NCBI GenBank assembly: GCA_002778195.1 | Contig: PCDI01000002.1 | Location: 434,001-498,000 of the forward strand | Length of the DNA: 64,000 nucleotides | Source: Raffaelea ambrosiae | Lineage: Eukaryota > Ascomycota > Sordariomycetes > Ophiostomatales > Ophiostomataceae | Reading direction: 5' to 3' | Part shown: positions 53,145 through 62,438 of the stretch, in pieces | How positions within the stretch are numbered: position 1 is the first letter of the stretch | Layout of the letters: each line of letters opens with the position of its first letter | Position numbers and translations under genes: made by a program | The notes under the pieces: model-generated | Database searches by the model: none | What the model saw: only the letters and a program-made list of their open reading frames with translations | Told to the model about the DNA's origin: nothing

Positions 53145-54840
53145 TCACTTGCTCTCCTCGGGGTATCGGTCGTATTTCCACGTGCTGCCCACGTGGTCGT
53201 CCCGCAGCTTAGCCTGACCTGGCCCGTAGAACCGCTCTCGTAACGTGCCGGTTTCCGCTTCCTGTGGGTATCGTCCGCGCCTTCGGAGCTCGGGGATCAC
53301 CAGGTCCACGAGGTCCTCGAAGCTACCTGGCGACACCACGTATCCGTAGTTGAAGCCGTCGATATCGCTGACGTCGATCCACTCCTCCAGGTAGTCGGCG
53401 ATCTGCGTGGGCGTGCCCACGGGTGTGGGTCCGTTGGCGCCCAGGGACACAGACTTGCCGACGTTGCGCGGCGTCCAGGGCGGGATGTCGTCGCCCTGGT
53501 ACTTGATCTGGTCGAGGTGAGAGTAGACGCGGCCCTTGGCAGTGACGTCCTCCGGGGTCAGAACCTTGTCAAGGTCCAGCCGCGACAGGTCGATGCCGGA
53601 GCCGCCAGAAAAAAAGACCAGGCCGGCCAGCTCGTCGGCGTACTCGAGTGCCGTCTTGTACTTGGCCTGGGCCTCCTCCTCGGTGCGGCCGACAATGGGT
53701 GTGATGGACGCGAATACTTTGATACTTCGGGGATCACGACCGTTCTTGACGGCCTCGGCACGGATAGATGCGACGCGAGGAGCCAAGATGTGCGGCGACG
53801 GCGCCGAGACGAAGACACCCTCGGCGTGTTTACCAGCAAAGGCTATGCCGGCTCTACTGGCGTCAGCAGGGTTGAAATACCAAGCGAAAGAATCAACAAG
53901 AAGACGTACTCGGAGGTGCCAGCTTGGAACAATAGAGGTGTACGCTGGGGCGAAGGATCGACAATGTGCACCGCATCGGTCTTGTATTTCTCGCCGTGGT
54001 GGTGAATCTGACGAATGCGGCTGGGATCGGCAAAGATTCCCGTCTCGGGGTCTGCTTTAAGAGCATCGTCTGCCCATGATCCCTCCCAAATTCTGCCGGG
54101 CGATTAGTAGCTAGCCCTTGCAGACTGGGAAATGACTATTCCTTACTTGTACAAAACTTCCAAGTATTCATCTGCATTCTTGTATCTCTGGTCATGTTCG
54201 ACGAGTTCAAATCCCATCTATCCCATGTTGATTTGTTAGTTATGCGTAAAATTAAAATAATTCAGAGAAGGTATAGGAAACTGATTATCCAATACTCAAA
54301 TAAATAAATACAAACACGCCGTGAATTGAATGAGGATGGAAAGAAAATAGAGTGAGAACACGAAATAGTACATACCGCCTTCGCAGCAGAGGTCTGGAAC
54401 GACGTCACAATGTTCCAACCAATACGACCGCCGGTCAAGTTGTCCAGTGTCGAAAAGCGCTTCGCAACGACATAGGGATTCTCAAAGCTGGTGCTCGTGG
54501 TGATGGCAAAGCCGAGATTTTCAGTCACAGCTGCCATGGCACTGATGGGAATGGAAGGATCGCCGCGGGGGAACTGGGTGGCCGTTCGGATTGCCACATC
54601 AGCGCTGCCACCGTACGTGTCTGCCACGCCGTAGCCGTCGGCCAAGAAGAGAGACGTGATACCGCCTCGCTCAAGCAGCTTGGCCAGATCGGTCCAGTAG
54701 GACAGGTCGTGGCCTTTGTTCTTGCCGCGGTCCTCGGGTCGGCGCCACTGACCAAAGCTGAGATGGCTGGTGGCGAACATGTCAAAGGCATTGATGAAGA
54801 TGCGGCGCTTGGCCGTCTCCTGTTGCTGCTCGACTGCCAT
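53145..54840 (-). CDS. luciferase-like FMN-dependent monooxygenase (NtaA/SnaA/DszA family)
   Basis: Four exons (54840..54376, 54217..54147, 54092..53910, 53856..53145) encode 476 aa. IFINAFDMFATSHLSFGQWRRPED, FLADGYGVADTYGGS, ATTSTSFENPYVVAKRFSTLD-like, LTGGRIGWNIVTS, LLFQAGTSDRAGIAFAGKHAEGVFV and the C-terminal NYGYVVSPGSFEDLVDLVIPELRRRG follow the NtaA/DszA family in order. Such enzymes use reduced FMN supplied by a separate reductase to oxygenate substrates such as nitrilotriacetate, dibenzothiophene sulfone or N-heterocycles. No flavin reductase gene is visible in the window. The substrate is unknown. It is divergent from the aminotransferase gene across a long AT-rich gap. Confidence 0.9.
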
Positions 54841-56276
54841 GTTGGGTGGGGGGGTGTGATGATTCTTTCCGAGTAGAATGAAAATTAAAGATGAAAAATT
54901 CCTGCGACAAGATTCTTTAGAACAAAAATCAACCCAGTCCGAGACGACATAATCGTGACATTTATATATGAATATTGCATTCTAAGACGCCATTTTAGCG
55001 ATGTCGGGATGATGACATTGCGCTTTCGGTTACGTGCTCGAACCCGAACATAGCGAGATCGTGAGCCAAATGGAGCAATTGGCTGGCCGCCTGCATCGCC
55101 GTCAGTCTCAAGAGAGAGCGGGGATTTCTAACGCGGATGACTGTCCACGTTTGGTTTCCGGGCATATTCCTCGGCCTAGTTATAATAACTCAAGATAACA
55201 AGCAAATAAAGTGGTAAAGGCCTCAAAGGAACATTGAGGAACCCATCACATTTGATGGATTTAAAAGACACTATGATCTCCAACTTCCTAATTCAGAGTT
55301 CGTACTCAGTTTCTTAGAGAAGTATAGTTTTTTTACAACAGAAGAAACACTAAGGGGATTGCGAAGGTATAAGGGGTATTAGGGGGGGTTGAAGGCTATG
55401 CAAGATGGCCGGATCTTAAGTAGTTTTACAGTTTGAAGCTCAAAACCAAATGGGAACAGTTCACAAGATTCCAACTCTGGATCATCCGTGCGTTAATATG
55501 CGTGAGCTAACAGAAGAACCAATTAAATATATATAAATAAGTAAGTAAATAGCATAGTAAAGAGAATAAAAGAAATAAAAGAGAAAATTAAACAGCAATT
55601 TTCTTGTAAGAGGCGGCACATCAATGTCGTTGATTGTGTTGCCCTAGGGCACCTGCCCATCTACACTAAGGTTAGGGGCAGGCTACTGCCGACTAGAAAT
55701 AAGCCTGCTGTCTCGAACACACCGAGGAGACGAATGACTGGTGGCGACTCGATGGTGCACGATGGCCCAATCGTATTTGTCCATGATGTTTTGTACCCTG
55801 ATGAATACCTGGCAAATTACTATGAATCTGGTTTCAACCCGTAGCGGCTTTGTTAGAGTAAATACGGATCGCGGACGACGAAAGCGGAACGGGAGAGCTA
55901 ATTCAGATACGTCAATAGTAGGTAAATCATTTTATGAACGTACGCGAAACATAGTTACAACTCTTCTCCCCCTTGGATAGCGTTTTTTGTGAGTTCAAGA
56001 CATCGTTCACGGTGAAGGAAATGGCTGTTGACAATACTACGACTCCCCTGTGCGTAGTCTTATCATGATGCTCCCGTCGGATGCCAGGGACTTTCCGGAG
56101 AAGAGATAGCAGAGATACGACAGATAAGCTCCGGCTACTTGCAGGTTCTCGAGCTGAGTGTGCGTACATAAACCAGTAACCGAATTCCCATTCCAAACAC
56201 CCCCACGAAAACGCCGCCTGTGTGAGCTATTGCCGACTCGGATACGCCTCAGTGGAAAACAGACATATCTCTCAGC
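54841..56276. other. AT-rich gene-poor gap
   Basis: This region of about 1.4 kb has no supportable gene. From about 55180 to 55620 the DNA is strongly AT-rich (runs such as TAAATATATATAAATAAG near 55525), unlike the flanking genes. It may be the decayed remains of a mobile element or RIP-affected DNA, but I find no terminal repeats. The right end is the promoter of the aminotransferase gene. Confidence 0.5.
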
Positions 56277-57742
56277 ATGGGGTCTGTGGAAGACGGTCTA
56301 GCCAATGGAGACCGGCCTCTGCCGAAGCCCGCCAAGCGCGTGGCATCACAGCCTCCTGACGTCTGGTGCGTTGCCATGTCGGAACTGTCGCAGGCTGTGT
56401 GCTAACCTCGCGCAGGTCAATCGTAAACGACGCGGCAGCAAAATCACCCGTAGGACACATGGAATGCCCTCGAATTGGCACTTGAACTGACGCAACGACC
56501 AGGTCAAACCCGTGGTGAACATGGGCCAGGGCTTTTTGTGCGTTTCCCCATCTGACCAACCCACACATGGAATGCATGCTCACTGTGGACCGTCGTAGTG
56601 GCTACAACCCACCCGACTTTGTCATCGAGGCCGCCCGAAAGGTGCTGGACCGAGTGGATGCCAACCAGTACTCGCCCACAAAAGGCCGCCCCAGTCTCAA
56701 GCGGGCGCTGGCCAAGCACTACTCCAAGGCACTGGAGCGCACCCTCGACCCCGACAAGGAGGTGACGGTGACGACAGGCGCCAATGAGGGCATCCTGAGC
56801 GCCTTCATGGCCTTTGTCGAAGAGGGCGACGAGGTCATCGTGTTCGAGCCCTTCTTTGACCAGTACATCAGCAACATCGAGATGGCCGGCGGCACCATCC
56901 GCTACGTCCCCATGGTGCCGCCCGCCAGCGGCGACACGGCCACGACGTCGTCGGCCGACTGGCGCGTCGACATGGACAAGCTGCGGGCTACGTTTGGCAG
57001 CCGCACACGCATGCTCGTGCTCAACTCGCCGCACAACCCGGTCGGCAAGGTCTTTGACGACGACGAGCTCCAGGCCATTGGCGACCTGTGCGTCGCGCAC
57101 GGCACGATCGTGGTGGCCGACGACGTCTACGACGGCCTGACCTACGTGCCCAGCCGCCGCATGGCTACGCTCTCGCCGGCGCTCTGGGACCTCACCCTGA
57201 CGGTGGGCTCGGCCGGCAAGACTTTCTACGCCACCGGCTGGCGGGTCGGCTTCCTCATCGGCCCGGAGCACCTCGTCAAGTACGTCAGCGCCGCCCACAT
57301 GCGAATCTGCTACTCGAGCCCGAGCCCGCTGCAGGAGGCCTGCGCGTTTGCCTACGAGGACGCCGAGAAGTACGGATTCTGGGACAAGTCGCGCGCGGAC
57401 ATGCAGGCCAAGATCCGGCGCTTTGCCGAGGTGCTCGACGAGCTCGGGCTCCCCTACACGAACCCGCAGGGGGGCTACTTTGTCCTTGTCAACTTTGCCA
57501 AACTGCGTCTCCCGGACGGCTATGCGTTTCCTCCCGAAATAGCGTCGCGCCCGCGGGATTTCAAGCTGTGCTGGTTCCTGATCAATGAGTTCGGCCTGGC
57601 CGCCATTCCGCCCAGCGAGTTTTATCTGCCGGAGAACGCGCACGTCGCAGAAAACTACCTGCGCTTTGCCATCTGCAAAGAAGACTCGGTTTTGGAAGAT
57701 GCCAAGGCCAGGCTCCGGAAGTTGAAAAAGTATATCGTGTAG
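56277..57742 (+). CDS. BNA3: kynurenine/glutamine transaminase-like PLP aminotransferase
   Basis: Four exons (56277..56365, 56416..56449, 56503..56537, 56599..57742) encode 433 aa. Two mini-exons of 34 and 35 nt supply SIVNDAAAKSP and VKPVVNMGQGFF, which complete the family N-terminus VWSIVNxAA...NMGQGFFGYNPPDF; reading from the ATG at 56567 would omit it. Fold-type I aminotransferase features are YSPTKGRP, TGANEGILSAF, NSPHNPVGK, DDVYDGL, and the PLP Lys260 in SAGKTFYATGWRVG. The family (Bna3/KAT) converts kynurenine to kynurenate or transaminates other amino/keto acids. No targeting peptide is obvious. It is convergent with the D-lactate dehydrogenase gene, 85 bp apart. Its tie to the 3-hydroxyanthranilate genes 22 kb away is only thematic. 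Confidence 0.92.
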
Positions 57743-57827
57743 TGATTAGAACCATGCTAGAATGCGTGATGCATGTTTTTTGAACTTTTATAAAACGCTA
57801 TTCGCCTTTTGATTGCACGAAGATGAA

Positions 57828-59809
57828 CTAATGCTTTCCCACTCTCTCTGCTGCTATTGCTTTTGAGCCGCTCGGCAAATCAAATACTTTCCCGGGATTG
57901 AGAAGCCACCTGAAGGTCAGCTAGTTACAGCTCTCGTGGGCTATTCGCGGGGAGTCTTACTTTGGGTCCAAGGCTTGCTTCAGCAGCTTCATAACACCAA
58001 TGGTATCCGGTCCGAGTTCTTCCAAAAGACATTCCTGAGACGAGTCAGCAACGTATCGAACGGGGGGAAAACCACTCAGAAAGGGAAGAAACTCACCACC
58101 TTGCCCAGACCAATGGCGTGCTCTCCCGACACGGTGCCTTCCATCTCCAGCGCCCGGTGGACCATGCGCTGAACAGCATCCTGGAGACCTGTTGTGTGCT
58201 CCTCGTTCTTCGGGTCGTACATCAATGCCTCGTGAAAGTTTCCGTCGCCCACGTGGCCCACGACGCTGGTGAAGAAGCCCAGGCTTTCGCCGTCCTTCTT
58301 GGACAGCTCGATGATCTCGGCCAGGCGGGAAATCGGCACGGCCACGTCGGTGGACCAGAACGCATGGCCTTCGGGCTTGATCGCGATCATGGACAGGAGC
58401 GCCTCCTTGCGGGCAGCCCACAGGTCAGCCTCCTCCTGCTTGTTCTTGGCGAAGAAGACGCTGGTTGGGTTGTGCGCCCCAACAAGGTTTTGGGTCAGCG
58501 CAATGTCGCTCTGGATGCTCGCACGGCTGGAGCCCGAGAACTTGAGGAAGAGCGTGGCCGTCTCGTCCCACTTGGTCTTGCGCACGGCCTCGCTGCCGTG
58601 CCGGTTGACGATGCGCATCTGCACGTCGTCCATCAGCTCCATGGCGGCCACCTGGACGCCAGAGCGGATGACCTTGGTCGCCGCCAAGGTCGCGTCGGCA
58701 ATGCTGCCAAAGGACACCACGGCCACACCCGTCTCCTTGGGCACGACCGCCAGCTTCAGCGTAATCTCGGTGATGATGCCCAGCGTGCCTTCGGCGCCGA
58801 CAAAGAGCGACGTCAGATTGTAGCCGGCCGAGGTCTTGCGCGGTCGTTTCCGGGTCTTGATGACCTGTCCGTCGGCAAGCACGGCGGTGACGTTGATGAC
58901 CCAGTCCTTCATGGTGCCGTAGCGGAAGGCATTGGTCCCGCTGCAGTTGGTCGACACCATGCCACCCACGGTGGCCGTCGGCGAGGGGTCCAGGGGCAGA
59001 AACAAGCCCTCGTCTGCAATCATCTTGTTCAGGTCCACCCAGTTCACACCGGGCTGCACCACCACGTCCATGTCGTCTGGGTGAAAGGCAACAACCTTGT
59101 CCATGTGGACAAAATCAAGGACAATGCCGCCGTAGGGGGACGAAACATTGCCCTCTATGGACGAGCCGGCCCCAAACGGAACTTATGGGGTCAGACGACA
59201 GAAAAAAAAAAGGAAAAAAGAAAAAAGAAAGAGTGCAGGAAGGATGCATCCGGCCTACCTATGGGAACTGTGCGGCGATGGCAGATGGCAGCGACCTTGA
59301 CGACATCTTCGGTGCTCTTGGGATATACAATGGCTACTGGTCGACCCTTGGAGTTGGAGGTCGACCAGTCGAAGAAGCCGTGTCTTTCAATGTCATCCTC
59401 GTCGAAGCTCACAGCGTCTTCCGATCCGAGTGCAGTTTCGATCTCTTTGGCGGCCTGTCACCGAAAGACCAAGAAAATGTGAGTCCAGATGGAACAGAGA
59501 AACAAAAAAAGAGGGGTTTCCAGGGTAGCAAACCAAAAGCATGTCTGCATGGCCAGCATACTGGACTGGGCGCAGTCTGTTCTCAGCCGGGGACCAGGGG
59601 TGTGGCAGGACACCGAGAAGAGCCAGCCCTGCGCCAAACGTCGCTGCACCGATCGCTGCCCAAGCAAAAGGCGGAAGAGCACGTGCAGGCCTGGGCGAAG
59701 AAGGGAGGGGAGCCGTAGAGTGGACCATGCGACGTGGCCGCCATGCTTGTCGCGGGACTGGACTTGGTGCGCAGCACCGCGCTTTGCTGAGATGTCGAAC
59801 GCGCTGCAT
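57828..59809 (-). CDS. DLD1: FAD-linked D-lactate dehydrogenase (cytochrome), mitochondrial
   Basis: Five exons (59809..59534, 59454..59259, 59181..58097, 58034..57961, 57909..57828) encode 570 aa. The first exon encodes an Arg-rich presequence (MQRVRHLSKARCCAP) and a hydrophobic segment (FAWAAIGAATFGAGLALL), as in inner-membrane D-lactate dehydrogenases. The FAD domain shows YPKSTEDVV, GAGSSIEGN, FHPDDMDVVVQPGVNW, GGMVSTNCSGTNAFRYG, RKRPRKTSAGYNLTSLFVGAEGTLG. The FAD-oxidase C-terminal domain ends GEHAIGLGKV, then two short exons add ECLLEELGPDTIG and KWLLNPGKVFDLPSG. It oxidises D-lactate to pyruvate and feeds cytochrome c. The first intron donor (GTTTGC) is weak, so that junction is the least certain. 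D-2-hydroxyglutarate dehydrogenase is a related but less likely alternative. Confidence 0.9.
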
Positions 59810-60247
59810 TCTGTCGGTGGGCGTGCCGCCGTACCAGCGAATGAACGGCGAATCAATGGCGTTGAGTATGAGCTTATGGGCTCCGGAATGATGACTAACA
59901 TCCTATCTGACTGTCCTATCTGCATCAGCTTCCGAGGTCGACAGTTCGCAGCGTTAAGAGAGGACAAGGCTATTGGTGGGCATCAAGGTAGCATCGTTCG
60001 CGAGAGCTCTACGAGTATGACTAGAGAGATAGGGACAGACCCATCTCGGGCGTAAGTGTAAAATCAGTTCAGCCCATTGATCCCTGCCTTATCTCAGGTT
60101 CACAGGAGCTGTGTCTCCTGCAGCAGTCCTACTATGTACATAAAGATAAGAAAACCCTCTTCTCTCTTCACTAGGCTTTGCCCAGACTCTTTTTTTTTTT
60201 TTCTGTTCCATGACCTGATCCAGACTGCCCGGCTGAAAAAAAGACAA
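59810..60247. other. divergent promoter, D-lactate dehydrogenase / Dal5-type transporter
   Basis: This 438-bp stretch has a run of 13 T at about 60189-60201 close to the transporter ATG. No gene is present. Confidence 0.5.
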
Positions 60248-62004
60248 ATGGCCGACAACGTAGCTGCGACCGAGATGGACGCCAAGCAAAAGGTGGCAGT
60301 GGACAGCTCGGCCAGCATCCACGAAGGCCAGGTCGACCCGTACAAGGAAGCGCTGCGACTGGCGGCCCAACACGGCAATGACCAGTTCGACGCATTGGCG
60401 GAGAAGCGCGTGCTGCGCAAGATCGACTGGAGCTTGATGCCATTGGTGGGCAGCCTTCATTGTGCCGTTGTGTGTCGCAATACTGACACAACCAGATGTG
60501 CTTGACCTATGCTCTGCAATACTACGACAAGGCCATCCTGGTGAGTTGTATCTCCATTCTTATGTGTGTGTGTGGGAGCATGATCGAATGAATATGCGAC
60601 TCATTGCATTTGTGACAGGGCCACGCCGCGATTTTCGGCATCCGCAAAGACCTCGACATGGCCGTGGGCCTGCGCTACTCCAATGCCACCATGATCTTCT
60701 ACTGTGGATACATTGCCGGGTGCTATCCGGTACGTGCCCTCGGACGAGGAAAAAGGGCTAGGAACGAATGACTAAAGGCAGCCACAGCTATCGCTTCTCG
60801 CGCAGCGCTACCCGACCGGCAAGGTCTGCGCCATCATCTGCTTCATCTGGGGGATCATTGTCCTCACCGCGGCGGCGTGCACGTCCTACGGCGGCTTCCT
60901 GACCAACCGCTTCTTCCTGGGTCTGGTCGAGGCCGGCATCTCACCCTCGTTCATGCTCGTCACCAGCAAGTGGTACACCAACGACGAGCAGGTGCTCCGG
61001 TCCTCGTTCTGGTACTCGTGCAGCGGCGGCATCAACCTGATCTCCCCGCTGATCGACTACGGCCTCGGCAGCATCAGCAACGGCCAGCTCCGGGGCTGGC
61101 AGTACATGTACCTCTTTGCCGGCTCCGTCACGGTGCTGTGGTCCGTGGCCGTGTGGTTCTACTTGCCCGACTCGCCCACGACGGCCCGCGGCTTCACCGA
61201 AGATGAGCGCGCCCTGGTGATCCTGCGCGTGCAGCACAACAACACCGGCGCCGAGAATGCCCACCTGAGCAAGAAGCAGGTCGTCGACACCCTCGTCAGC
61301 TACCCCTTCTGGGCGCTGTTTGTCATGTCCATGCTGTGCAACACGGGCGCCGGCGCGTCCAACACCTTTGCCAGCCTCGTCTTCCAGGGCATGAAGTTTG
61401 ACACCTTCCAGACGATGCTGCTCAACATCCCCCTCGGCGCCATGGCCATCCTGACCATTGTCGGATCCGGGTGGATCGGCCGCAACGTGCCCCATTCGCG
61501 CCACAACATCTATGCCGCCGCCTGCATCCCGGTGATTGTCGGCTGCTGCCTGCTGTGGAAGCTGCCGAGCAGCAACACGGGCGGCCGCATTGCCGGCGTG
61601 TACCTGGTGACCTTTTTCGGCTCGTGCTACACCCAGGTCATCTCCTTTGGCACGAGCAATTTTGCCGGCTACACCAAGAAGACGGTGGCGGCCGCCGGCA
61701 TCTTTGTGGCCTACTGTCTCGGCAACATCATTGGACCCCTGTTGTTTGACTCGTACGTGTTTATGCCATCCAGGCACTATGAGAGGATACTGACGCGGCC
61801 AGGAAATATGCGCCACGCTACGCCGAGTCGTTTACGGGCATCATGGTTTGCTTCGCAGTGACGTTTTTCGTGTGTATCGGAACGAGATTCGTGCTGGCAC
61901 GCGAGAACAAGAGACGCGATGCTGCTTATGGACCGGCAGGCATCAGCCATGGCCTGCAAGATTTGACCGAAAAGGAGAACACGGACTTTCGGTATCAACT
62001 GTGA
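60248..62004 (+). CDS. MFS transporter, Dal5/Tna1 type, copy 3
   Basis: Five exons (60248..60445, 60496..60540, 60619..60729, 60806..61752, 61803..62004) encode 500 aa. The second exon is only 45 nt (MCLTYALQYYDKAIL). RKIDWSLMPLMCLTYALQYYDKAILGHAAIFGIRKDL is the family start, followed by RYPTGKVCAIICFIWGI, GLVEAGISPSFMLVTSKWYTNDEQVLRSSFWYSCSGG, and a cytosolic C-terminus ending DLTEKENTDFRYQL. The anion:cation symporter family transports carboxylates, vitamins and amides. This copy is closer to tartrate/vicinal-diol-type permeases by feel, but that is not decisive. It is divergent from the D-lactate dehydrogenase gene, so a shared carboxylate substrate is plausible. Confidence 0.9.
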
Positions 62005-62438
62005 GACAGAGTGGCGCAGACAAGCAGACAGGGGGTATGGATAATAAGCATAAATGTGACGAATTAAAGAGCCATACGCCATGTTTAAGACTGACATAAT
62101 TTGTTGTCTTGACTAGTATTTGTCGGGATGACGCCTGCTACGACAATATCAATGTGACGTATCTGCCCTGATGGTCGTTTTCAACAGAGTCAAATGTCTG
62201 TATCCAACAATAATAAGAACGCCATCAGCCTCAATGTTTATCACGTACAATGCAAACGGCGAGGAATCAGACCTGGGCTTACTCGTGGCGTTCACAAACA
62301 CGTTCTTACTGCTGTTGCCATACCGAGTATATTCATGCATACTAATCAAGTTTCTGATGCGACTGTACTACACTATCTTATGATCATATTATCATACACA
62401 AACTTGCGTTTCTCATCTAGTTCATATCCGCCCCGTTC
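62005..62438. other. convergent 3' intergenic
   Basis: This 434-bp AT-richer stretch lies between the convergent transporter and regulator genes. No gene is supported. Confidence 0.5.

Noticed and set aside
58118..59482. Plus-strand open frame (454 aa) opposite the D-lactate dehydrogenase
   Set aside because: It is antisense to conserved FAD-domain blocks and shows no family signature.
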